Assembly (NCBI RefSeq): GCF_001570545.1
Contig: NZ_BBXD01000016.1
Location: 62,001 to 126,000, forward strand
Direction of reading: 5' to 3'
Length of the DNA stretch: 64,000 nt
Source: Herbidospora mongoliensis
Lineage (GTDB): Bacteria; Actinomycetota; Actinomycetes; Streptosporangiales; Streptosporangiaceae
The first letter of the stretch is position 1, and each line of letters begins with the position of its first letter. Made by a program: the position numbers and the translations under genes. Under the pieces are notes generated by a model. That model saw only the letters and a list, made by a program, of their open reading frames with translations, was not told where the DNA came from and made no database searches. Shown here piece by piece: positions 54,942 to 64,000 of the stretch.

Positions 54942-55014
54942 AGGGCACTAGCGCAATTGGTAGCGCACCGGTCTCCAAAACCGGCGGTTGGGGGTTCGAG
55001 TCCCTCGTGCCCTG
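54942..55014 (+). tRNA. tRNA-Trp (anticodon CCA)
   Basis: 73 bases, no encoded CCA end. Acceptor stem AGGGCAC with GTGCCCT plus discriminator G; D arm GCGCAATTGGTAGCGC; anticodon stem ACCGG/CCGGC around CTCCAAA with anticodon CCA; T arm GGGGGTTCGAGTCCCTC. All cloverleaf stems pair. Confidence 0.97.
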
Positions 55015-55060
55015 CGGAGTGCGGTCCGCGCACTAAAGGGCGTATGAGCCGCCAGTTGCG

Positions 55061-55333
55061 ATGGACACGACGGATCAGGTGAGGACTGTGGCGATCGACA
55101 CGCGCGGCGAGGCCGCGGCTCAGCCGGAAAAGCCGAGCAAGGCCAAGCGCACCACCCCTGCCCTTTTCTACCGGCAGGCTGTAGCGGAGCTCCGCAAGGT
55201 CATTTGGCCGACGCGCAAGGAGCTGATCAACTACACGATCATCGTTCTTGTCTTCTGCCTGATCATGGTCGGAATCGTGTCCGCACTGGACTTCCTTTTG
55301 ACGCAGGGTGTGCTGGCGGTCTTCGGTTCCTGA
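55061..55333 (+). CDS. secE: Preprotein translocase subunit SecE
   Basis: A 90-residue small membrane subunit of the SecYEG channel. Charged N-terminus, then the conserved amphipathic segment FYRQAVAELRKVIWPTRKEL (residues 36-55) and one membrane helix (about 59-84). ATG at 55061; a GTG at 55088 is an alternative. It sits between tRNA-Trp and nusG as in most actinobacteria. Confidence 0.95.
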   Translation: MDTTDQVRTVAIDTRGEAAAQPEKPSKAKRTTPALFYRQAVAELRKVIWPTRKELINYTIIVLVFCLIMVGIVSALDFLLTQGVLAVFGS

Positions 55334-55378
55334 ACCAGCCCAGCACAGTAGAACCCGACGGAAAGAGGAATAGCCATC

Positions 55379-56152
55379 GTGTCCGAGTCTCCGAAGCCGG
55401 CCGAAGAATCCCGCGACGAGTGGGACGACGAGGCCGTTGAAGAGGTCGACGAGGCCGCCGACGACGCTGCGGAAGCCGATGAGGCCACCGAGGCCGAGGC
55501 TCCCGTCGCCGCCGACTCAGACGTCGATGCGAATGTCGACGAAGACGGCGACATCCTCCCCGACGTCGACCCCGTCGAGGAGTTCAAGCGCCAGCTCCGC
55601 GGTCAGCTTGGTGAGTGGTATGTGATCCACTCCTACGCCGGCTACGAGAACCGCGTGAAGCAGAACATCGAGAGCCGCACGAGCAGCCTCAACATGGAGG
55701 ACTACCTCTTCCAGGTCGAGGTGCCGACTCACACGGTCACCGAGTTCAAGGGCGGCAAGAAGACCCCGATCAAGGAGCGCGTGCTGCCGGGCTATGTCCT
55801 GGTCCGCATGGAGCTCACCGACGAGTCGTGGGCCGCGGTCCGCAACACCCCGGGTGTCACCGGGTTCGTCGGTCTGTCGAACAAGCCCAGCCCCCTGAAC
55901 CTCGACGAGGTCGCCAAGTTGCTGGCGCCCGAGCCGACCGAAGAGGTCAAGAAGGCCGCCAGCAAGGCGTCCGCCTCGACCGTCGAGTTCGAGATCGGCG
56001 AGTCGGTCACCGTCATGGACGGCCCGTTCGCCACTCTCCCGGCCTCGGTCAGCGAGATCAGCCCCGAGTCGCAGAAGCTCAAGGTGCTGGTGTCGATCTT
56101 CGGTCGCGAGACCCCGGTGGAGCTCTCGTTCAACCAGGTCTCCAAGATCTAG
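55379..56152 (+). CDS. nusG: Transcription termination/antitermination protein NusG
   Basis: A 257-residue NusG with a long acidic N-terminal extension (about 1-75) typical of actinobacteria. NGN domain from about residue 78 ([19 protein letters not shown]), ending with [11 protein letters not shown] domain about 203-257 ([16 protein letters not shown]). It binds RNA polymerase and couples it to Rho or the ribosome. GTG start with GGAAAGAGGAA upstream. Confidence 0.96.
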   Translation: MSESPKPAEESRDEWDDEAVEEVDEAADDAAEADEATEAEAPVAADSDVDANVDEDGDILPDVDPVEEFKRQLRGQLGEWYVIHSYAGYENRVKQNIESRTSSLNMEDYLFQVEVPTHTVTEFKGGKKTPIKERVLPGYVLVRMELTDESWAAVRNTPGVTGFVGLSNKPSPLNLDEVAKLLAPEPTEEVKKAASKASASTVEFEIGESVTVMDGPFATLPASVSEISPESQKLKVLVSIFGRETPVELSFNQVSKI

Positions 56153-56177
56153 GTCACGGGGATCCGAGGCAGTCGCC

Positions 56178-56348
56178 TACAATTAGACGTTCGGCCGAGC
56201 CGCTCCTTCGCGAAAGGGCGGCTCGCCGACATGTTCCCCCTCCGTTTCGCCGGGGGAACGCATCACCCAAAGCGAGACGCAGACGGCCGAAGGCCGGCTG
56301 TGGCTCGCGCTGAATCTGCTCCAAAGCAGACAGGACCCGGAGAGAGTC
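56178..56348 (+). promoter_or_regulatory. rplK promoter and structured leader
   Basis: TACAAT (56178-56183) is a good -10, with a poor -35. Downstream are a 12-base-pair hairpin with one G-U and one mismatch (56197-56224) and a second perfect 8-bp hairpin GTTCCCCC/GGGGGAAC (56233-56259), then a small GGCC-GAA-GGCC hairpin. This looks like a ribosomal-protein leader for feedback control; the ligand (L1 in many bacteria) is an inference. Confidence 0.5.
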
Positions 56349-56789
56349 ATGCCTCCCAAAGCTAAGTCGAAGAAGATCGCGGCGTTGGTGAAGGTCCAGC
56401 TTCCCGCTGGCCAGGCCACCCCCGCCCCGCCGGTCGGTACCGCCCTCGGTCCCCACGGCGTCAACATCATGGAGTTCGTCAAGCAGTACAACGCTTCGAC
56501 GGAATCCCAGCGGGGCAACATCATCCCCGTCGAGATCACCATCTTCGAAGACCGCACCTTCACCTTCGTCACGAAGACGCCCCCGGCGCCTGAGCTGATC
56601 AAGAAGGCCCTCGGTCTGAAGAGCGGCTCCGACAACCCGCTGAAGACGAAGGTCGGCCAGCTCTCCAAGGAGCAGCTGCGCGCCATCGCCGAGCAGAAGA
56701 TGCCCGACCTGAACGCCAACGACATCGAGATGGCCGAGCGCATCATCGCCGGCACCGCTCGCTCGATGGGCATCACGGTCGCCGAGTAA
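56349..56789 (+). CDS. rplK: 50S ribosomal protein L11
   Basis: A 146-residue L11. N-terminal thiostrepton-binding domain with [20 protein letters not shown] and C-terminal rRNA-binding domain ([30 protein letters not shown]). Part of the GTPase-associated centre with L10/L12. GGAGAGAG lies 4 bases before the ATG. Cotranscribed with rplA. Confidence 0.97.
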   Translation: MPPKAKSKKIAALVKVQLPAGQATPAPPVGTALGPHGVNIMEFVKQYNASTESQRGNIIPVEITIFEDRTFTFVTKTPPAPELIKKALGLKSGSDNPLKTKVGQLSKEQLRAIAEQKMPDLNANDIEMAERIIAGTARSMGITVAE

Positions 56790-56969
56790 CACCGCGAGGG
56801 AGCGCCGGTGTCTGGACTGAGGAGCGCAGGGGAGCGAAGCGACCCGGAGCGACGAGGGAAGACGCCGGATCAAAAGCGACCGAGCAGCCGTGCCGAAGGC
56901 ACGGCAAATCAACCACAGTGGGAGGGCCTGCGCGGCCCGCACCACGAACTCTCTTCAGGAGATGTAGCT
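56790..56969 (+). other. rplK-rplA spacer with GAGCG repeats and a hairpin
   Basis: 180 bases without a convincing gene. Three GAGCG units at 56822, 56832 and 56847 lie in a purine-rich stretch; a perfect 8-bp hairpin GCCGTGCC-GAA-GGCACGGC follows (56887-56905). An open frame runs through in phase with rplA, but its residues do not resemble L1. AGGAG before the GTG at 56970 sets the true start. Confidence 0.5.
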
Positions 56970-57683
56970 GTGAAGCGCAGCAAGAGCTATAACAACGCGG
57001 CGGCACAGATCGACCGCGACGCCCTGCTGAGCCCCGTCGACGGGGTCAAGCTGGCGAAGAAGACCGCGAGCACCAAGTTCGACGCCACCGTCGAGGTCGC
57101 CCTGCGTCTGGGCGTCGACCCGCGCAAGGCCGACCAGATGGTCCGCGGCACCGTCAACCTCCCGCACGGCACCGGTAAGACCGCCCGGGTCCTGGTCTTC
57201 GCGACCGGTGACCGTGCCGAGGAGGCGCGCGCCGCCGGTGCCGACATCGTCGGCGCCGACGAGCTCATCGACGAGGTCGCCAAGGGCCGCCTCGACTTCG
57301 ACGCCGTCGTGGCCACCCCCGACCTCATGGGCAAGGTCGGCCGCCTGGGCCGCGTGCTCGGTCCCCGTGGCCTCATGCCCAACCCGAAGACCGGCACCGT
57401 CACGCCGGCCGTCGGCAAGGCCGTCACCGAGATCAAGGGCGGCAAGATCGAGTTCCGTGTCGACCGGCACGCGAACCTGCACTTCATCATCGGCAAGGCG
57501 TCCTTCGAGGAGCGTCAGCTCCTGGAGAACTACGCCGCCGCCCTCGACGAGGTGCTGCGTCTCAAGCCGTCCGCCGCCAAGGGCCGCTACCTCAAGAAGG
57601 TCACCTTCGCGACCTCGATGGGCCCCGGCATCCCGGTCGACCCCAACATCACCCGCGGCCTGACCGCCGAGGGCGACGCCTGA
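56970..57683 (+). CDS. rplA: 50S ribosomal protein L1
   Basis: A 237-residue L1. Signature region [20 protein letters not shown] and [16 protein letters not shown] are present, as is the C-terminal [14 protein letters not shown]1 forms the mobile stalk near the E site and in many bacteria represses its own operon by binding the mRNA. GTG start with AGGAG eight bases upstream. A strong terminator follows. Confidence 0.96.
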   Translation: MKRSKSYNNAAAQIDRDALLSPVDGVKLAKKTASTKFDATVEVALRLGVDPRKADQMVRGTVNLPHGTGKTARVLVFATGDRAEEARAAGADIVGADELIDEVAKGRLDFDAVVATPDLMGKVGRLGRVLGPRGLMPNPKTGTVTPAVGKAVTEIKGGKIEFRVDRHANLHFIIGKASFEERQLLENYAAALDEVLRLKPSAAKGRYLKKVTFATSMGPGIPVDPNITRGLTAEGDA

Positions 57684-57709
57684 TCACCTGGTTGATCGAA
57701 CAGGCCTGA

Positions 57710-57743
57710 ACAACCCCCATCCGGGTAATCGGATGGGGGTTGT
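57710..57743 (+). terminator. Rho-independent terminator of the rplK-rplA operon
   Basis: Perfect 14-bp stem (57710-57723 with 57730-57743), six-base loop ggtaat, then gtcttttctg. Confidence 0.9.
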
Positions 57744-57826
57744 GTCTTTTCTGTGCGAATCCTGAGGACAGGAACGCGCGCCATAACGGCCCAACGTAGG
57801 CTCGGGCCGACGAAGGGATTGACAAA

Positions 57827-58648
57827 ATGCGTAGATTCTTAGTGGCCGCAGGGGCCGTCGCCGCCCTCGCGGTCGCGGGTTGCGGTACGACGACTGCCCA
57901 GCCGCTGGGGGACGTCAAGCTCTCCGCCGCCGAGGCCATTCAGCAGACCGCTCAGAAAGCGGAGTCGATCGACTCCTACAGCGCCGACATCGTGCTCGAC
58001 TTCGCCGACCCGAAGGGCCAGAAGGGGAGCGTCCAGGGCAGCATGCTGTTCCAGCAGAAGCCCACTCTCGCCTCCGACGTGACCCTCAGCAAGGTGTCCT
58101 TCGGTGGGCAGAGCCTTCCGGGCGGACTGCGGGTGATCCTGGCCGACGAGATCGCCTACGTGAAGATGGATCTGCTGAAGACCCTCATCGGCACCGACAA
58201 GCCGTGGGTGAAGGTCAACCTGAAGGAGGCCGGGGGCGCCAAGGCCGCCGGGCAGTTCCTCGACCAGGCCCAGCAGATCGACCTGAAGACGAGCGTCACG
58301 CTGCTGACCGCGTCCAAGGACGTCAAGGCCGTCGGGACCGAGTCGGTCAACGGTGTCGACACCACCCACTACTCGGGCACCTTCCCGGCCGACACGGCTG
58401 TGCTGCTGCTGCCGAAGGAGACGCAGGAGCAGGTCAAGGGCCAGCTTTCGGCTCTGAAGAACGTGAAGTTCGACGCCTGGATCGATGCCGACGGGCTGCC
58501 GCGCAAGATCGGTCTCAACGGCGCCGAGCAGGGTGCCAGCTTCTCCGCCACCCTGCTGTTCAAGTCGTTCAACGAGAAGCTCCAGATCGCCGCGCCGGCT
58601 GCCGACCAGGTCGGTGACCTGCCCAAGAACATGCCCATCGGCGGCTGA
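57827..58648 (+). CDS. LppX/LprAFG-family lipoprotein
   Basis: A 273-residue exported lipoprotein. Lipobox LAVAGC puts the lipidated Cys at residue 19. The rest is the half-barrel LppX/LprG fold with segments SIDSYSADIVLDF, SVQGSMLFQQKP, VNGVDTTHYSGTF and DAWIDADGLPRKI. In mycobacteria relatives carry lipids through the periplasm; the ligand here is unknown. It has its own unit between the rplA terminator and the rplJ promoter, a conserved position in actinobacteria. Confidence 0.87.
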   Translation: MRRFLVAAGAVAALAVAGCGTTTAQPLGDVKLSAAEAIQQTAQKAESIDSYSADIVLDFADPKGQKGSVQGSMLFQQKPTLASDVTLSKVSFGGQSLPGGLRVILADEIAYVKMDLLKTLIGTDKPWVKVNLKEAGGAKAAGQFLDQAQQIDLKTSVTLLTASKDVKAVGTESVNGVDTTHYSGTFPADTAVLLLPKETQEQVKGQLSALKNVKFDAWIDADGLPRKIGLNGAEQGASFSATLLFKSFNEKLQIAAPAADQVGDLPKNMPIGG

Positions 58649-58649
58649 T

Positions 58650-58678
58650 TTGGTAATGCGAGTTTGACACCGTACTCT
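58650..58678 (+). promoter_or_regulatory. rplJ-rplL promoter
   Basis: -35 TTGGTA (58650-58655), 17-base spacer, -10 TACTCT (58673-58678), beginning right after the lipoprotein stop. A TTGACA at 58664-58669 has no matching -10. Confidence 0.5.
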
Positions 58679-58684
58679 TAGTCC

Positions 58685-58853
58685 TGCCAAAGACCGCCGG
58701 TTGTCTCCGGGTGTGTATCCCGGTGACCGAAGGCCCCACGTTGTGGGCGACCCGCGCAGGTGTGACTGAGAGCCTCTGTCAAGCCGTTCATGAGCTTGCT
58801 GAGAGCCCCGGAGCGCCCTGCGCCCGGGGCTCGTCTGTTTTCTGGGGGCTCTT
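58685..58853 (+). promoter_or_regulatory. Ribosomal protein L10 leader with attenuator
   Basis: The leader holds the L10-leader-like segments GCCAAAGACCGCCGG and GACCCGCGCAGGTGTGAC, then a 9-bp hairpin (58803-58811 with 58824-58832) followed by gtctgttttct, a Rho-independent terminator form. The 5' arm (58802-58809) can also pair with GGGGCTCT at 58845-58852, giving an alternative fold. L10(L12)4 binding to such leaders represses rplJL in other bacteria. Confidence 0.65.
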
Positions 58854-58887
58854 CATCCCTTCCGGCGGCACATCTGGAAGGAGGCCC

Positions 58888-59454
58888 ATGGCGAAGGCGG
58901 ATAAGGCCGGCGCGGTCGACGAGCTCAAGGCTGAGTTCGATGGCAGCAGCGCCGCCGTTCTGACCGAATACCGCGGGCTCACCGTCGCCCAGCTCAAGCA
59001 GCTGCGCATCTCTCTCGGTGGGCATGCGAAGTTCGCCGTGGCGAAGAACACGCTGGCCAAGGTCGCGGCGAACAACGCCGGGATCACGGTCCTCGACGAC
59101 CTGCTCTACGGCCCGACGGCGATCGCTTTCGTCAAGGGCGACGTGGTCGAGGCCGCCAAGGGTCTGCGTGAGTTCGCCAAGGCCAACCCCCTTCTGGTGA
59201 TCAAGGGTGGGGTCGTCGACGGCAAGGCGATGACCCCCGACGAGATCTCCAAGCTCGCTGACCTCGAGTCCCGTGAGGTTCTCCTCGCGAAGCTGGCCGG
59301 CGCCATGAAGGGCAAGCAGTCCTACGCTGCTGCCACCTTCGCAGCGCTGCCCACGCAGATGGCTCGTCTGGCCGAGGCTCTGCGCGCCAAGCGCGAAGAG
59401 TCCGCGGTGCCTGCGGAAGCCGCAGCGCCCGCGGAGTCTGAGCCGGCCGAATAA
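58888..59454 (+). CDS. rplJ: 50S ribosomal protein L10
   Basis: A 188-residue L10, base of the L7/L12 stalk. [18 protein letters not shown] and [13 protein letters not shown] are typical, and the Ala/Glu-rich C-terminus carries the L12-binding helix ([14 protein letters not shown]). ATG at 58888 with GGAAGGAGG upstream. Likely subject to leader attenuation. Confidence 0.96.
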   Translation: MAKADKAGAVDELKAEFDGSSAAVLTEYRGLTVAQLKQLRISLGGHAKFAVAKNTLAKVAANNAGITVLDDLLYGPTAIAFVKGDVVEAAKGLREFAKANPLLVIKGGVVDGKAMTPDEISKLADLESREVLLAKLAGAMKGKQSYAAATFAALPTQMARLAEALRAKREESAVPAEAAAPAESEPAE

Positions 59455-59535
59455 GCAGGTCCGCGCGAGCGGGGGGAAACGCAAACCGCGGTCCCTTTTC
59501 CACGTTTTCAGCACGATCCTTATGGAGGAACCATC

Positions 59536-59922
59536 ATGGCGAAGCTCAGCACCGACGAGCTGCTCGACGCTTTCAAGGAGATGACCCTCCTTGAGCTGTC
59601 CGACTTCGTGAAGCTGTTCGAGGACACCTTCGACGTCAAGGCTGCCGCCCCCGCGGCCGTCGCCGTGGCCGGCCCCGCCGCCGCCGCTGCGGAGGAGCCC
59701 GAGGAGCAGGACGAGTTCGACGTCATCCTCGAGGGTGCCGGCGACAAGAAGATCCAGGTCATCAAGGAGATCCGCGCCCTGACCAGCCTGGGCCTCAAGG
59801 AGGCCAAGGACCTCGTCGACGGCGCTCCCAAGTCGGTCTTCGACGGCAAGGTCAACAAGGAGCAGGCGGAGAAGGCGAAGGCTGCCCTCGAGGGCGCCGG
59901 CGCCAAGGTCACCGTCAAGTAG
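59536..59922 (+). CDS. rplL: 50S ribosomal protein L7/L12
   Basis: A 128-residue stalk protein that recruits translation GTPases. N-terminal dimer domain [20 protein letters not shown], Ala-rich hinge, and C-terminal domain with [25 protein letters not shown] lies before the ATG. Followed by a strong terminator. Confidence 0.97.
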   Translation: MAKLSTDELLDAFKEMTLLELSDFVKLFEDTFDVKAAAPAAVAVAGPAAAAAEEPEEQDEFDVILEGAGDKKIQVIKEIRALTSLGLKEAKDLVDGAPKSVFDGKVNKEQAEKAKAALEGAGAKVTVK

Positions 59923-59940
59923 TCTGCGCAACCCGCGAAG

Positions 59941-59973
59941 CGGTCCGCTCCAGGTGCCTGGGCGGGCCGTTTT
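59941..59973 (+). terminator. Rho-independent terminator of rplJ-rplL
   Basis: 13-bp stem with one G-U pair and one bulged T (59941-59954 with 59957-59969), two-base loop, then TTTT. Confidence 0.85.
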
Positions 59974-60063
59974 CGGCTTTCACAAGCCATTTTCGGTACG
60001 TCGTCCCCAGGCCACTCTCAGACCGATTAGGCCGGTTTCAACCGGCGTCCGATGTGCCCCGAT

Positions 60064-60069
60064 TACAAT
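60064..60069 (+). promoter_or_regulatory. -10 box of a probable leaderless promoter
   Basis: TACAAT ends seven bases before the GTG at 60077. No Shine-Dalgarno box is present. Confidence 0.5.
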
Positions 60070-60076
60070 CCCGCCC

Positions 60077-60586
60077 GTGGCCAGGATCCGCCGTGAGGCA
60101 CCCCGCCGTCTCAACCTGGCCCTGCTGGCCGCCGTCATCCTTCTGGGTGCCGCCACCGGGTGGGTGTCGACGCTCCGAGCCGGCGCGCTCACCCGCGAGG
60201 CCGATGAGGCCGCCGCCGTGACGGCCGCCTCCACCCACGCCGTCAGCCTGATGTCGCTCGACCACCGCGCCTTCGACACCGCCTTCCGCCGCGTGCTGTC
60301 GACCTCGACGGGGGAGACCCGGGCCCGCTACGAACGCGATCAGGCCGAGGCGCGCGCCACCGTGATGAAGGACAAGGTGCTGCAGACCGGGGTGCTGCGG
60401 GGGGCCGGGCTGGCGTCCATGAACTCCGAGGGCACCAGCGCGGAGGTGCTCGTGGTCGCCGACGTCATGATCGACTGGACCGGCCGCAAGGGCGATGAGC
60501 CCGAGGAACGCTTCTACCGCTGGCGCATGGACCTGTCCAAAGAGGGCGGCCAGTGGCTGGTCGCGACGGCGGAGCTGGTGCCGTGA
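60077..60586 (+). CDS. Mce-associated-like membrane protein, first of a pair
   Basis: A 169-residue protein. Basic start (MARIRREAPRRL), one membrane helix about 13-32, then an extracytoplasmic domain of about 130 residues with a helical first part and strands ending in GGQWLVATAELVP. This layout matches Mce-associated (NTF2-like) membrane proteins. GTG start from the leaderless -10. Its stop overlaps the next gene's start. No mce genes are nearby, so the role is open. Confidence 0.75.
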   Translation: MARIRREAPRRLNLALLAAVILLGAATGWVSTLRAGALTREADEAAAVTAASTHAVSLMSLDHRAFDTAFRRVLSTSTGETRARYERDQAEARATVMKDKVLQTGVLRGAGLASMNSEGTSAEVLVVADVMIDWTGRKGDEPEERFYRWRMDLSKEGGQWLVATAELVP

Positions 60587-61092
60587 TGGCCGTCGTCCAG
60601 CGCTCCCTGCGGCTGACCTCACTGCTCGTCGTGCTGGCCGTGCTGGCTCTGGGCGTGCTCGGCTGGCTTTATCTGGACCTCAGAAGGGTGCAGAACACCT
60701 CGGCGGCGGCGGGGGAGGCCGTTCAGGCGGCCAGGGTGTACGCGGCCGACATGCTCTCCTATGACCACCGGACGATCGAGGCCGATCTGGCCAGGGCCCG
60801 CAGTCACGCGACCGGGCCGCTGGCCGATCAGTACGCCAACCTGGCCGACACGTTCATCCCGCAGGTGCGCCGCCAGCAGAAGGTCCAGCAGGCCACGGTG
60901 GCCGCCGTCGCGGTGGAGGAGGCCAGTGCAGAAAGGGTCAAAGTGCTGGTTTTCCTCAACACGACCACCAGCCGGACTGAGGGGCCGGCGGAGGTCGTAC
61001 AGAACAGAGCGCGGCTGGTGATGGTGGTTACAGACGGTCGCTGGCTCGTGTCCGGGCTGTCGACTCTGATCGGCAACACGCCCATCCGTTGA
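60586..61092 (+). CDS. Mce-associated-like membrane protein, second of a pair
   Basis: A 168-residue paralogue with the same plan: membrane helix about 10-32, helical segment (VYAADMLSYDHRTIEADLARA) corresponding to SLMSLDHRAFDTAFRRVLS in its neighbour, and a strand-rich end finishing DGRWLVSGLSTL. ATG at 60586 overlaps the TGA of the previous gene; a GTG three bases earlier is also possible. The two proteins probably form a complex. Confidence 0.75.
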   Translation: MAVVQRSLRLTSLLVVLAVLALGVLGWLYLDLRRVQNTSAAAGEAVQAARVYAADMLSYDHRTIEADLARARSHATGPLADQYANLADTFIPQVRRQQKVQQATVAAVAVEEASAERVKVLVFLNTTTSRTEGPAEVVQNRARLVMVVTDGRWLVSGLSTLIGNTPIR

Positions 61093-61538
61093 GACGCACG
61101 GCTCATTTGTTAGTCACGTTTGTGTTTTGGTTTGGGCGTCCCCGGGAAAGTTGAGGGCATCAGAAGGGTGATCGACGGTCATCGTTGGGCCTTCCGTGTG
61201 ACAGAGCGTTAGCGGGCTCGGGTCGAGGGTATCGACTGGGCTCGGCAGGTTGTCGATAGGGCTTCGCAACCGACGGTCGTCTCACGGGAGGGATAAACCC
61301 AGCGTGCTGGCCCTTGGTTAGCCGAAATGTCGTCTCTCGGGCTTGACGTTTGAGCCCAGACGGGTGATGCTGCCAGCAACGTGGAGCGCAGAGCGAGAGC
61401 GGAGTGGACAGGTGTATGCCCATCGGCTACACTGCCCCTTTGCGCTGCCCTTTGACGACCGTTTCTCTGAGTAACCTCGCTTTCATGGTCGTCTGGCGTG
61501 CGTGTAGTCAGTCCGCGAGCCCTCGGAAGGAACATCTG
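61093..61538 (+). other. 446-base rpoB upstream region
   Basis: No convincing gene. It holds a possible upstream promoter, -35 TTGACG (61343-61348) and -10 GATGCT (61366-61371) with a 17-base spacer, a GAGCG-rich purine stretch at 61383-61404, and the stronger promoter at 61405-61433. The leader from that promoter to the start codon is about 100 bases. Confidence 0.6.
61405..61433 (+). promoter_or_regulatory. Main rpoB promoter
   Basis: -35 TGGACA (61405-61410), 17-base spacer, -10 TACACT (61428-61433). Start expected near 61440. This is close to the actinobacterial consensus. Confidence 0.7.

Positions 61539-64000
<2,462 letters not shown>

Overview
This window is very GC-rich actinobacterial DNA. 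High G+C at third codon positions, frequent GTG and TTG starts, TANNNT -10 boxes lying directly before start codons, IdeR, an MtrA-like two-component pair, LppX-type lipoprotein and class F sortases all fit. The gene order adenosine deaminase / aminotransferase / tRNA-Trp / secE / nusG / rplK / rplA / lipoprotein / rplJ / rplL / rpoB is the conserved actinobacterial ribosomal-RNA polymerase block. The accessory content (class F sortases with ATGG-type sorting signals, GH127 and GH43 enzymes, SpoIIE-type phosphatase) suggests Streptosporangiales (Nonomuraea/Streptosporangium-like), but no 16S gene is present to prove it. LAYOUT. 1-2523: cobalt/nickel ECF transporter cbiMQO. 2501-7786: housekeeping mix (K+ channel with RCK domains, STAS protein, a short-chain dehydrogenase plus enoyl-CoA hydratase pair, rhomboid protease, BlaI-like repressor, SerC). 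7935-17030: citrate synthase, PdxH, MFS exporter, IdeR, a PAS-GAF-SpoIIE-HATPase phosphatase, alpha/beta hydrolase, and a three-gene membrane-protein operon whose first gene encodes only 54 residues. 17070-25462: acyl-CoA dehydrogenase, then a cell-surface cluster of three two-cysteine surface proteins interleaved with two class F sortases, plus an acidic unknown protein. 25533-26678: thiolase. 26675-42459: a regulated carbohydrate locus with a LacI repressor, divergent sugar ABC transporter without its own ATPase, GH127 beta-L-arabinofuranosidase, two giant secreted multi-module glycosidases, and a WxL-like surface protein with its DUF916-type membrane partner. 42456-45412: a two-component system and a methyltransferase. 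45518-50835: two tandem STAND ATPases translationally linked to an ECF sigma factor and a membrane protein that is probably its anti-sigma factor. 50861-64000: add, a SigE-family sigma/PASTA pair, aminotransferase, tRNA-Trp, and the translation/transcription block ending in the first 820 codons of rpoB, which runs off the window. HOW IT WORKS TOGETHER. In the carbohydrate locus a repressor with operators over its own leader and over the divergent promoter would control uptake (lipoprotein binding protein and two permeases, energised by a shared ATPase elsewhere), cytoplasmic arabinofuranoside cleavage (GH127), extracellular debranching (GH43 and the 1579-residue enzyme) and possibly wall display (WxL/DUF916). 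In the sortase cluster each surface protein ends in a Gly/Thr-rich segment, a hydrophobic helix and basic residues, so the two sortases are the natural candidates to anchor them. The most unusual material is in these two loci: an elastin-like pentapeptide tract on a sortase, a WTPTPx repeat that changes from cationic to neutral, and a shared C-terminal two-cysteine module on both giant glycosidases. All functional statements are read from sequence by eye; no database search was run.
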